From assembly GCA_002337605.1 (NCBI GenBank), contig DDGL01000004.1, positions 1 through 45,586 on the forward strand: a stretch of DNA of 45,586 nucleotides, read 5' to 3'. Shown here in pieces: positions 9,382-18,046 of this stretch (position 1 is its first letter; every line of letters starts with the position of its first letter). A model generated the notes under the pieces. The model ran no database searches. It saw nothing but the letters and a program-made list of their open reading frames with translations, and was not told the origin of the DNA. The translations under genes were made by a program, and so were the position numbers. This DNA comes from Flavobacteriaceae bacterium UBA1903. Lineage in GTDB: Bacteria > Bacteroidota > Bacteroidia > Flavobacteriales > Flavobacteriaceae.

Positions 9382-10977
9382 ATGCTTCAAAAAGAAATAA
9401 ACAGACGGAAAACCTTTGGTATTATATCTCACCCGGATGCTGGTAAAACAACACTTACCGAAAAACTACTCCTTTTTGGTGGTGCCATCCAAGAAGCTGG
9501 TGCTGTTAAGAGTAATAAAATAAAGAAAGGGGCAACCAGTGACTTTATGGAAATTGAACGCCAGCGTGGAATTTCAGTAGCAACCTCTGTACTGGCTTTT
9601 GAATATGACGGGACTAAGATTAATATCTTAGACACCCCCGGACACAAGGATTTTGCCGAAGACACCTTTAGAACACTCACTGCGGTAGATAGTGTAATCG
9701 TAGTGATTGATGTAGCCAAAGGGGTAGAGGAACAAACCGAAAAACTAGTTGAGGTATGTAGAATGCGAAACATACCCATGATTGTTTTTATCAATAAAAT
9801 GGATCGTGAGGGTAAGGATGCTTTTGAGCTGCTGGATGAAATTGAACAAAAACTTAAACTACGCGTAACTCCCTTATCCTTTCCTATTGGGATGGGATAC
9901 GATTTTAAAGGAATTTACAACGTCTGGGAGAAAAATGTAAACCTGTTTAGCGGTGATAGTCGAAAAAATATCGAAGAAACTATTGAGATAGAGGACATAG
10001 CAAATCCTGAATTAGACGAATTGGTCGGTGAAAAAGCTGCAGAAGAGTTAAGAGATGAGTTAGAGTTAGTGTATGAAGTGTACCCGGACTTTAACAGAGA
10101 TGAATATTTGGAAGGAACCCTGCAACCCGTTTTCTTTGGTTCGGCACTTAATAATTTTGGTGTACGGGAGTTATTGGACTGTTTTGTAGAAATAGCCCCG
10201 AAACCAAGACCTAAAGAGAGTGATACCCGTCTGGTAAAACCAGAAGAGAAAGAGTTCTCTGGCTTTGTGTTTAAGATTCACGCCAATATGGACCCAAAGC
10301 ACCGTGATAGGCTGGCCTTTGTAAAAATAGTCTCGGGCACTTTTGAAAGGAACACCCCCTACCTGCATGTACGAAATGGAAAAAAAATGAAATTTTCCAG
10401 CCCAAATGCTTTTTTTGCTGAAAAGAAAGAAATCGTGGATGTTTCTTACCCTGGAGACATTGTCGGACTCCATGATACCGGAAATTTTAAAATTGGCGAC
10501 ACCCTTACCCAGGGAGAAGAAATGAATTACAGAGGAATTCCTAGTTTTTCTCCGGAGCATTTTAAATACATTAACAATGCAGACCCAATGAAGAGTAAGC
10601 AACTTGAAAAAGGGATTGATCAATTAATGGATGAAGGGGTAGCACAGCTTTTCACTTTAGAACTGAATGGCCGTAAAGTAATTGGAACCGTGGGAGCGCT
10701 CCAGTTTGAAGTAATACAATATAGGCTGGAGCATGAATACGGAGCTAAATGTACGTATGAAAACCTGAATGTACACAAAGCATGTTGGGTGGAAGCAAAA
10801 GATCCTAAAAGTGCAGAGTTTGCAGATTTTAAAAGAGTAAAGTCTAAGTTTCTTGCCAAAGATAAACGCGGTCAACTAGTCTTTTTTGCTGACAGCGCCT
10901 TTACGTTACAGATGACACAAAGTAAATATCCTACGATAAAATTGCATTTTGTGAGTGAGTTTAAAAAAGAGGCATAA
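9382..10977 (+). CDS. prfC: Peptide chain release factor 3
   Basis: A 531-residue translational GTPase of the RF3 family, which recycles class I release factors RF1/RF2 off the ribosome after termination. GTPase motifs are clear: P-loop SHPDAGKTT (16-24), switch region with RQRGISVATSV (60-70), DTPGHKDF (84-91) and NKMD (138-141). The length is normal for RF3 (about 525-530). RF3 is distinguished from EF-G by the N-terminal RRKTFGIISHPDAGKTT signature and the lack of domains IV-V. It is the only plus-strand gene in the first 40 kb and sits between two minus-strand groups of secreted proteins, so it is probably its own transcription unit from the TATCTTTG element just upstream. Confidence 0.97.
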   Translation: MLQKEINRRKTFGIISHPDAGKTTLTEKLLLFGGAIQEAGAVKSNKIKKGATSDFMEIERQRGISVATSVLAFEYDGTKINILDTPGHKDFAEDTFRTLTAVDSVIVVIDVAKGVEEQTEKLVEVCRMRNIPMIVFINKMDREGKDAFELLDEIEQKLKLRVTPLSFPIGMGYDFKGIYNVWEKNVNLFSGDSRKNIEETIEIEDIANPELDELVGEKAAEELRDELELVYEVYPDFNRDEYLEGTLQPVFFGSALNNFGVRELLDCFVEIAPKPRPKESDTRLVKPEEKEFSGFVFKIHANMDPKHRDRLAFVKIVSGTFERNTPYLHVRNGKKMKFSSPNAFFAEKKEIVDVSYPGDIVGLHDTGNFKIGDTLTQGEEMNYRGIPSFSPEHFKYINNADPMKSKQLEKGIDQLMDEGVAQLFTLELNGRKVIGTVGALQFEVIQYRLEHEYGAKCTYENLNVHKACWVEAKDPKSAEFADFKRVKSKFLAKDKRGQLVFFADSAFTLQMTQSKYPTIKLHFVSEFKKEA

Positions 10978-10991
10978 ACACTCTTCTTTTT
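10963..10991. terminator. Weak bidirectional terminator between convergent genes
   Basis: An A-rich arm with AAGAG (10967-10971) can pair with CTCTT (10981-10985), followed by a T-rich run. It spans the prfC stop codon and the end of the convergent gene. The stem is only 5 bp. Confidence 0.35.
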
Positions 10992-11694
10992 ATAGATAAA
11001 TAGCTTGAATATCCAGCCTGTCACCATTTCCAAATTTTACTCTAAAAGCAGCATCGGCTGTTAGGTTCCCACCAAAAACGGCTCCCTGTAAATGAACGCT
11101 GTAGGTACCAGGGTCTAAAGCAATGGTCATAGACCTGGAATTATAAATAAAACCTGTAGCCGTATCACAGTTTATATTGGTGTACACCGAGCTGGTCATC
11201 CCATACGATTTTGAGGTATCTGCTGTTGTACCATTACCAAGATAAAAGTAATTATGGGCTACTTTTGCTCTCCCATCATCAATTTTTGCAGTGCCGTCGT
11301 AAGATTCAAAATCTAAGGCAACGTAATAGGTTATCACAACTAAAGCCCGTTGGGTTAATGTAAAGTTCTTTTTGTATAACTCTGCCGAGTTAAGACCAGC
11401 GTTAGCCGTTGTCTGCACAGTAATAGGGCTGGGTATATTAGAGTCTGAAGAAACTTCTCCAGACAGCATACCTAAACCTAAATTTCCATCTTTGTCTGCA
11501 ACGACGTTATAAGATGAACCACCTCCAAAATTATTGTTATTATTCGAACTGTTTAATCCTTCCACACGCAAGGTACTTCCGCTTCCTGCAATATGAAGTG
11601 CTTCTTGTGGACTGGTAGTACCAATTCCAACTTGTGCATGGCTAACAAAAATTGCTAGTACACCTAAAAGACAACATGTAATAGTATTTTTCAT
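10990..11694 (-). CDS. Secreted protein with 'QVGIGTTSP' N-terminal motif, function unknown
   Basis: About 234 residues if started at the ATG at 11694 (MKNTITCCLLGVLAIFVSHA), which places a good signal peptide at the N-terminus; an upstream ATG at 11733 would add 13 residues before it. Directly after the signal cleavage comes QVGIGTTSPQEALHIAGSG, a motif common in Bacteroidota exported proteins, sometimes linked to tail-fibre or intramolecular-chaperone-like architectures. The rest is rich in G, S, T and N, with no enzyme motif visible. The gene starts 43 bp after the stop of the upstream minus-strand gene, so the two are likely cotranscribed. I cannot assign a function; surface or extracellular location is inferred from the signal peptide. 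Confidence 0.75.
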   Translation of the reverse strand: MKNTITCCLLGVLAIFVSHAQVGIGTTSPQEALHIAGSGSTLRVEGLNSSNNNNNFGGGSSYNVVADKDGNLGLGMLSGEVSSDSNIPSPITVQTTANAGLNSAELYKKNFTLTQRALVVITYYVALDFESYDGTAKIDDGRAKVAHNYFYLGNGTTADTSKSYGMTSSVYTNINCDTATGFIYNSRSMTIALDPGTYSVHLQGAVFGGNLTADAAFRVKFGNGDRLDIQAIYL

Positions 11695-11737
11695 AAGTAT
11701 GTATTTAGTAATTTGATTATAGTATAGTTTCAATTAA

Positions 11738-12880
11738 TTAGTTTTGTAAAGATGGTGCATCTGCATTACCAGAGTCACATTCACAACCTGTACCCGGACC
11801 CGACTCGTATGTTATGGTTAAGGTAGATGAGTCACAGGTAGTTGTATTGGGTTCGGGCAAACAAACTGAATACTCGAACACAACATCACCCGTAAACCCA
11901 ATACTAGGTGTATATGTATAACTTCCATCTGTATTAAAAGTGAAGTCCTCACCAGCGGGGGTTGGGCCACTTACTAACGAAAATGTTGAGCCATCTGGAA
12001 TTGTACTTCCATCCACCGAACCATTAAAAGGTACATTCATACAGGATTTTTCGGTTTTTGGTACGGCATAGCGTTGTAGTATAAAAAGTTTTCCATCACC
12101 GTGGTCTCTGGTAGACGCTAATAAGTCTACTCTGGTTATAACAGATCCAACAGGGGCTAAATCTTCTAATGAAAAAATAGCAATTCCTATGGTTCCATTG
12201 TTCTCTAGCACTCTTCCAGAGTTCCAGTAATCGACACCTGCCGGAGGAGCATTAAATAGTGGACCATTCTGCGTTGTATTTGCTCTTACAAATGTGTCAC
12301 CCAAAAATTGTTCAGGACCACCTCCTGCTGGTGTTCCATACATAGATATGTAATAGCAGTTGTTTGCATTTCTTTCTGAAATTGCAATAACCCCTCCATT
12401 GTTAGAAGGTATACCAGGACTATAATGAAGAGATTGAAGTTGTGCATCGGTCGTGGCAACCGCTGTAAAGTCATTACAAATGTCACGTCCGTTTGGATTG
12501 GCTACAAAATAATGGTTTAGGTTTTTATCCTGAAAAGATGCAAGAGCATCTGCATCCCAGGTGGCATTAGCGCTACTGTTATTAATGATTGTACCATTTT
12601 CATAAATAGTATTCGTTCTATGTCCGTCAGGCCCTAGACGCGCTAGCGTGTAAGCTGAAGGCGCTGCAATAGATTGAAAAACCTCACTATCTATAGTTAT
12701 AGAACTAATAGTAGCCGGATCGTTATTGTTTGTTTGTGTATCTGCCCATTGAAAGGTAACTCCTGTTCGTACAGAAGGAGCCTGGGTTTGACCCACCATA
12801 GAAAAGGTGAACAAAAGGGAGAGTAGAAAAAGGGACACCTTAAATGATATCCATCGCTTAGTAGGTATAAATAGTTCCAT
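11738..12880 (-). CDS. Secreted paralogue of the giant adhesin's N-terminal module
   Basis: 380 residues from the ATG at 12880, with an N-terminal hydrophobic segment (VSLFLLSLLFTFSMVG) ending near GQTQA, i.e. a signal peptide. Residues ~33-270 match residues ~33-320 of the giant adhesin throughout. Shared blocks include SVRTGVTFQW, SITID, RLGP.GH, KNLN.YF..NPNGR.IC, GDTFVR, APVGS.ITR and DHGDGK.F.LQRYA. A single cadherin-like domain follows (GSTFSLVSGPTPAGEDFTFNTDG), then a short CECD tail. There is no recognisable type IX C-terminal domain, so how or whether it is anchored is unclear. It could be a truncated duplicate of the adhesin gene or a free-standing partner. Function unknown. Confidence 0.8.
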   Translation of the reverse strand: MELFIPTKRWISFKVSLFLLSLLFTFSMVGQTQAPSVRTGVTFQWADTQTNNNDPATISSITIDSEVFQSIAAPSAYTLARLGPDGHRTNTIYENGTIINNSSANATWDADALASFQDKNLNHYFVANPNGRDICNDFTAVATTDAQLQSLHYSPGIPSNNGGVIAISERNANNCYYISMYGTPAGGGPEQFLGDTFVRANTTQNGPLFNAPPAGVDYWNSGRVLENNGTIGIAIFSLEDLAPVGSVITRVDLLASTRDHGDGKLFILQRYAVPKTEKSCMNVPFNGSVDGSTIPDGSTFSLVSGPTPAGEDFTFNTDGSYTYTPSIGFTGDVVFEYSVCLPEPNTTTCDSSTLTITYESGPGTGCECDSGNADAPSLQN

Positions 12881-12945
12881 AAGTTCAATTTGGGCAGTCT
12901 TACAAATTCAACTATCGTTGATTGGGGATCTCTGTAAAGACAATT

Positions 12946-12953
12946 CAAATATA
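12946..12953 (-). promoter_or_regulatory. Candidate -7 element for the two-gene secreted-protein operon
   Basis: Minus strand TATATTTG fits TAnnTTTG, 66 bp upstream of the ATG at 12880. A CTTG lies 22 bp further upstream. The remainder of the 12881-13158 gap is AT-rich with no feature I can name. Confidence 0.4.
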
Positions 12954-13158
12954 TTATGGATAAATCATTTTCCTACAAGCTATTAGCGCATACTCGTTAT
13001 AACGTTAAAAATATTCGTTCAAATACAAATTATAGTTTTTTTTTACTACAACTTTTACACTTAATTCCTACATTTTTACCTTATTTCAGATATCAATTTA
13101 AAAAAAAAGCACTTTAAAAATATTTAAAATGCTCTTTATTAAGTTATTAAATTTACAA

Positions 13159-13473
13159 TTAAGCTTCTCCAGTAGGTCCAAAATTAATTGGCATGGCAGG
13201 CTGTTGGTAGTCTTTTATTTCGCCGTGCTGCTTCTCAAATCTAGATACATTATCGTGCATTGCCTTTAAAAACCGCTTCGCATGTTGCGGTGTTAAAACA
13301 ATTCTAGACTTTACTTTACTTTTTGGTACTCCTGGCATAATGCTTACAAAATCTACTACAAACTCGCTTTGTGAATGATTAATGATAGCAAGATTACTGT
13401 AGGTTCCCTGAGCAACCTCTTGGTCTAATTCTATATTTATTTGTCCTTGTTTAGGCTTTTTATTGTCTTCCAT
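13159..13473 (-). CDS. DUF3467 family protein
   Basis: 104 residues, normal for DUF3467. The sequence QGQINIELDQEVAQGTYSNLAIINHSQSEFVVDFVSIMPG, followed by SKVKSRIVLTPQHAKRFLKAM, is characteristic of the family (a fragment SEFVVDF..MPG and TP.HAKR). The family is small, cytoplasmic and without a known biochemical role. In Flavobacteria it is often found immediately after rpoC, as here. It is separated from rpoC by a terminator hairpin at 13534-13562, so expression is by readthrough or from an unrecognised promoter in the 178 bp gap. Confidence 0.9.
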   Translation of the reverse strand: MEDNKKPKQGQINIELDQEVAQGTYSNLAIINHSQSEFVVDFVSIMPGVPKSKVKSRIVLTPQHAKRFLKAMHDNVSRFEKQHGEIKDYQQPAMPINFGPTGEA

Positions 13474-13533
13474 AGTTATTTTTATTGTGGTTGCTTTTAC
13501 AACAACCTTCGTTCGTATTTGTATTTATAAAAC

Positions 13534-13562
13534 AAAATCCCGTAACAGTGTCACGGGATTTT
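13534..13562 (-). terminator. Rho-independent terminator of the rpoBC operon
   Basis: A perfect 10 bp stem, AAAATCCCGT (13534-13543) with ACGGGATTTT (13553-13562), and a 9-base loop. On the minus strand the stem runs into TTTTGTTTT. It lies about 90 bp past the rpoC stop and before the DUF3467 gene. Confidence 0.75.
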
Positions 13563-13580
13563 TGATATTTAAATTAGGTT

Positions 13581-13623
13581 TCGACTACCAGCCCGAAGGG
13601 TTCATTCTGGCGGACGCTCAACC
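13581..13623. repeat. Dispersed intergenic repeat, copy 1
   Basis: The segment starts TCGACTACCAGCCCGAA and ends TCTGGCGGACGCTCAACC. It matches 31974-32021 at both ends with a variable middle. CCAG and CTGG can pair across the centre. It lies between rpoC and its terminator. Confidence 0.6.
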
Positions 13624-13651
13624 AAGCATTCGGACAAAACCGAACTATTGA

Positions 13652-16600
13652 TTAATTATAGTTTACTTCCTGCTTCTCTTTCGTCATTTCCTCAAACTCT
13701 TCCTTAGAGCCTACGATAATACTATCGTAACGTCTCATACCTGTACCGGCTGGAATTCTATGACCTACAATAACATTCTCTTTCAATCCTTCTAAGGTAT
13801 CTACTTTACCGCTTACCGCAGCTTCGTTTAATACTTTAGTAGTTTCCTGGAATGATGCCGCAGAAATAAACGACTTAGTCTGTAACGATGCTCTCGTAAT
13901 ACCTTGTAAAATTGGTGTTGCCGTTGCATTTACAGCGTCACGAGCTTCAACCAATGTTTTATCGGCACGACGTAGGATAGAATTTTCATCACGTAAATCA
14001 CGTGGTGGGATAATCTGTCCTTCTTTCAGGTTTTCAGAATCTCCAGCGTTTTCAACTACCTTCATTCCAAAGATCTTATCGTTCTCTTCAATAAAGTCGT
14101 ATTTGTGTGCTAACTGGTTTTCCAGGAAGGTTGTATCTCCCGGATCTACAATTCGTACTTTACGCATCATTTGTCGTACTACAACTTCAAAGTGCTTATC
14201 GTTAATCTTCACCCCTTGCAAACGGTATACTTCCTGAACTTCGTTCACTAAGTATTGTTGTACTGCAGATGGGCCTTTTATACGTAAGATATCTTCTGGT
14301 GTGATAGAACCATCAGAAAGTGGCATCCCGGCACGAACGTAATCGTTCTCCTGCACCAAGATCTGGTTACTCAATTTCACCAGGTATTTCTTGATTTCAC
14401 CAATCTTAGATTCTACAATAATTTCACGGTTACCACGCTTAATTTTTCCGAAAGAAACAACACCATCAATCTCACTTACTACAGCAGGATTAGAAGGGTT
14501 ACGTGCTTCAAACAATTCGGTTACACGTGGAAGACCTCCTGTAATATCACCCGCTTTTGAAGACTTACGAGGAATTTTAACCAGGACTTTACCGATCCTA
14601 ATTTTCTCTCCGTCATCTACACTAATCAAAGCTCCTACCGGTAAGTTGTACGAACGAATTACTTCGTCTTTCTTACCAAGGATTTGAAGTGTAGGTATCT
14701 TCTTCTTGTCTCTGGACTCTGTAATTACTTTTTCCTGGAAACCTGTTTGTTCATCAATTTCCACTGCAAACGTAACACCCTGTTCGATATTCTCGTACTT
14801 GATCTTACCTGCAAATTCTGAAATAATTACACCATTATAGGGATCCCACTGGCAAACTACATCGCCTTTCTTCAGTTTCTCACCATCTTTTACAAAAATG
14901 GTTGAACCGTAAGGGATTACATTTGTACTTAGGGTAATTCCTGTTTTTTCATCTACCAACTTCAATTCAGACGTACGGGAAATTACGATATCTACTGTTT
15001 TTCCTTCGCTATCTTCACCTTTTACAGTTTTCAAGTCTTCGATTTCAGCTTTACCGTCAAATTTCACGGTAAGTTTATTTTCTTCTGAAATGTTACCTGC
15101 AATACCACCCACGTGGAAGGTACGCAATGTTAACTGTGTTCCAGGTTCTCCAATAGACTGTGCTGCAACAACCCCTACAGCTTCACCTCTTTGTACCATT
15201 TTATTGGTAGCTAGGTTACGTCCGTAACATTGTGAACAAACACCTTTCTTCGCCTCACACGTTAATGCAGAGCGAACTTCTACTGTTTCTACAGGAGATG
15301 CGTTGATCGTTTTTGCAATGGCTTCAGTAATATGATCTCCTGAATTTACCAGCACTTCTTTGGTCAATGGATTTACAACATCGTTTAATGAAGTACGACC
15401 TACGATACGAGCACCTAAGCTCTCTACCACTTCTTCGTTCTTCTTTAATGCTGAAACCTCAATACCTCTTAACGTACCACAATCTTCAGTATTAATAATT
15501 ACATCTTGCGAAACATCTACCAGTCTACGTGTTAAGTAACCTGCATCTGCTGTTTTTAGGGCAGTATCTGCAAGTCCTTTACGCGCACCGTGTGTTGAGA
15601 TAAAGTATTCTAAAATTGAAAGTCCTTCTTTAAAGTTAGAAAGAATCGGGTTTTCAATAATTTCACCTCCACCACTGTTCGATTTCTTCGGCTTGGCCAT
15701 CAAACCACGCATACCTGTAAGCTGGCGAATCTGTTCTTTAGATCCACGTGCTCCAGAATCAAGCATCATATATACCGAGTTAAATCCTTGCTGGTCTTCG
15801 CGAATACGCTTCATAGAAAGTTCGGTCAATTCAGCATTCGTTGCCGTCCAGATATCAATTACCTGATTGTAACGTTCGTTGTTGGTAATAAGCCCCATAT
15901 TATAGTTTCCTACAATACCGTCTACTTGTGCATTGGCATCATCGATCATTTGTTGCTTCTCTGGTGGAATGATAATATCCCCTAAGCTAAATGACAATCC
16001 GCCTTCGAATGCAAACTTATATCCAAGACTCTTAATTTCATCAAGAAATGCAGCCGTTTGTGGAACGCTGGTTACTGCCAGAATATCACCAATAATATCA
16101 CGTAACGACTTTTTGGTCAATACCTGGTTAATGTATCCTGCTTCCTCTGGCACTTGTTCATTAAAGATAATACGACCTAAAGTAGTGGTAATGATCTGGT
16201 ATACCAGCTCCCCCTCTTCGTTAAAATCTTTAGTTCTTATTTTTACTTCAGCATTTAAGTCTACACGCTTCTCATTGTAAGCGATGATAGCCTCTTCTGC
16301 CGAATAGAATGTTAAGCCTTCTCCCTTAACTGTGTATTGGTCGTCTGTCTTTCTAAGTTTGGTCATATAATACAGACCCAAAACCATATCCTGAGATGGT
16401 ACCGCTACCGGGCTACCATTTGCAGGGTTCAAGATGTTGTGCGATGCCAACATTAACAGTTGTGCTTCCAAAATAGCCTCAGGCCCTAACGGAAGGTGTA
16501 CCGCCATCTGGTCACCATCAAAATCGGCGTTAAATGCCGTACATACCAATGGGTGTAACTGGATCGCTTTTCCTTCAATTAACTTAGGTTGAAATGCCTG

Positions 16601-17953
16601 AATACCTAAACGGTGAAGCGTAGGAGCACGGTTTAGTAATACCGGATGTCCTTTAAGAACGTTCTCCAGGATATCCCAAACTACGGGCTCTTTTTTATCT
16701 ATAATTTTCTTTGCAGATTTTACTGTTTTTACAATTCCTCTTTCAATTAATTTTCTAATTACAAAAGGCTTGTACAGTTCTGCTGCCATATCCTTAGGGA
16801 TACCGCATTCAAATAATTTTAATTCTGGTCCTACAACAATTACCGAACGTGCACTGTAATCCACACGCTTACCTAATAAGTTTTGACGGAAACGACCTTG
16901 CTTTCCTTTTAAAGAGTCAGAAAGTGATTTCAACGGACGGTTGCTATCGGTTTTTACTGCTGAAGATTTACGTGTGTTGTCGAACAATGAATCTACAGAT
17001 TCCTGTAACATACGCTTTTCATTACGCAAGATTACCTCCGGCGCTTTAATTTCCATCAAACGCTTTAGACGGTTGTTACGAATAATAACACGACGGTATA
17101 AATCGTTCAAATCTGATGTTGCGAAACGACCTCCATCCAATGGCACCAATGGACGTAATTCTGGTGGAATTACCGGCACCACTTTCATGATCATCCATTC
17201 CGGGTTGTTCTCGCGGTTTTTATTTGCATCACGTAGTGCTTCTACAACTTGTAAACGCTTTAATGCTTCGGTTTTACGTTGCTTAGATGTTTCGTTGTTT
17301 GCTTTGTGACGTAACTCGAAAGATAAAGTATCTAAGTCGATACGTTGCAGCAATTCAATTAAACACTCAGCTCCCATTTTTGCGATAAACTTGTTAGGAT
17401 CGCTATCGTCCAGATACAAGTTTTCTTGTGGAAGACTGTCTAAAATAGTAAGGTATTCTTCTTCAGTAAGGAAATCCATTTTTTGAACAGGCTCTCCTTC
17501 TTCATTCTTTGCAATACCTGGTTGTATTACTACGTATCTTTCGTAGTAAATAATCATATCAAGCTTCTTAGAAGGCAATCCAAGAAGGTATCCAATTTTG
17601 TTTGGTAAACTTCTAAAGTACCAGATGTGCGCTACAGGAACCACCAAGTTGATGTGCCCAACACGGTCACGACGTACTTTTTTCTCGGTTACCTCTACCC
17701 CACAACGGTCACAAACGATTCCTTTATAACGGATACGCTTGTACTTTCCACAGGCACACTCATAATCCTTTACAGGACCAAAAATACGCTCACAGAACAA
17801 ACCGTCACGCTCTGGTTTGTGCGTACGGTAGTTAATTGTTTCTGGTTTTAACACCTCTCCACGAGACTCTGCCAAAATTGATTCTGGCGATGCTAAACCG
17901 ATAGAAATTTTATTAAATTTCTTTTGTTGTTGTTCGTTATTATTTCTTGCCAT
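13652..17953 (-). CDS. rpoC: DNA-directed RNA polymerase subunit beta'
   Basis: 1433 residues, normal for Bacteroidota. The subunit holds the catalytic Mg site NADFDGDQMAVH (475-486). The N-terminal zinc ribbon is visible (C66, C68, C81, C84 in ECACGKY...CDRCGVEV). The C-terminal zinc-binding cysteines are in CEAKKGVCSQCYGRN, and the bridge/trigger region includes GEPGTQLTLRTFH. It is the last core gene of the secE-nusG-rplKAJL-rpoBC transcript, starting 93 bp after the rpoB stop. That gap carries a short hairpin. The ATG at 17953 is followed by MARNNNEQ, the usual start for Flavobacteriia. No anomalies seen. Confidence 0.99.
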   Translation of the reverse strand: MARNNNEQQQKKFNKISIGLASPESILAESRGEVLKPETINYRTHKPERDGLFCERIFGPVKDYECACGKYKRIRYKGIVCDRCGVEVTEKKVRRDRVGHINLVVPVAHIWYFRSLPNKIGYLLGLPSKKLDMIIYYERYVVIQPGIAKNEEGEPVQKMDFLTEEEYLTILDSLPQENLYLDDSDPNKFIAKMGAECLIELLQRIDLDTLSFELRHKANNETSKQRKTEALKRLQVVEALRDANKNRENNPEWMIMKVVPVIPPELRPLVPLDGGRFATSDLNDLYRRVIIRNNRLKRLMEIKAPEVILRNEKRMLQESVDSLFDNTRKSSAVKTDSNRPLKSLSDSLKGKQGRFRQNLLGKRVDYSARSVIVVGPELKLFECGIPKDMAAELYKPFVIRKLIERGIVKTVKSAKKIIDKKEPVVWDILENVLKGHPVLLNRAPTLHRLGIQAFQPKLIEGKAIQLHPLVCTAFNADFDGDQMAVHLPLGPEAILEAQLLMLASHNILNPANGSPVAVPSQDMVLGLYYMTKLRKTDDQYTVKGEGLTFYSAEEAIIAYNEKRVDLNAEVKIRTKDFNEEGELVYQIITTTLGRIIFNEQVPEEAGYINQVLTKKSLRDIIGDILAVTSVPQTAAFLDEIKSLGYKFAFEGGLSFSLGDIIIPPEKQQMIDDANAQVDGIVGNYNMGLITNNERYNQVIDIWTATNAELTELSMKRIREDQQGFNSVYMMLDSGARGSKEQIRQLTGMRGLMAKPKKSNSGGGEIIENPILSNFKEGLSILEYFISTHGARKGLADTALKTADAGYLTRRLVDVSQDVIINTEDCGTLRGIEVSALKKNEEVVESLGARIVGRTSLNDVVNPLTKEVLVNSGDHITEAIAKTINASPVETVEVRSALTCEAKKGVCSQCYGRNLATNKMVQRGEAVGVVAAQSIGEPGTQLTLRTFHVGGIAGNISEENKLTVKFDGKAEIEDLKTVKGEDSEGKTVDIVISRTSELKLVDEKTGITLSTNVIPYGSTIFVKDGEKLKKGDVVCQWDPYNGVIISEFAGKIKYENIEQGVTFAVEIDEQTGFQEKVITESRDKKKIPTLQILGKKDEVIRSYNLPVGALISVDDGEKIRIGKVLVKIPRKSSKAGDITGGLPRVTELFEARNPSNPAVVSEIDGVVSFGKIKRGNREIIVESKIGEIKKYLVKLSNQILVQENDYVRAGMPLSDGSITPEDILRIKGPSAVQQYLVNEVQEVYRLQGVKINDKHFEVVVRQMMRKVRIVDPGDTTFLENQLAHKYDFIEENDKIFGMKVVENAGDSENLKEGQIIPPRDLRDENSILRRADKTLVEARDAVNATATPILQGITRASLQTKSFISAASFQETTKVLNEAAVSGKVDTLEGLKENVIVGHRIPAGTGMRRYDSIIVGSKEEFEEMTKEKQEVNYN

Positions 17954-18021
17954 AATGCTGTATAATAATCATTGTTGTTGTTGAAATGGTCGAAAACTAC
18001 GACCTGAAAATAATTTTATAG

Positions 18022-18041
18022 ATCCCCGCTTGCACGGGGAT
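18022..18041 (-). other. Hairpin in the rpoB-rpoC intergenic gap
   Basis: ATCCCCG (18022-18028) pairs with CGGGGAT (18035-18041) across a 6-base loop, starting 6 bases past the rpoB stop. It is not followed by a proper U tract, so an RNA-processing or stability element is more likely than a terminator. Confidence 0.5.
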
Positions 18042-18046
18042 TAAAA

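Noticed and set aside
10171..10859. Minus-strand frames of up to 150 codons inside prfC
   Set aside because: They lie antisense to a fully conserved gene and show no recognisable protein features.
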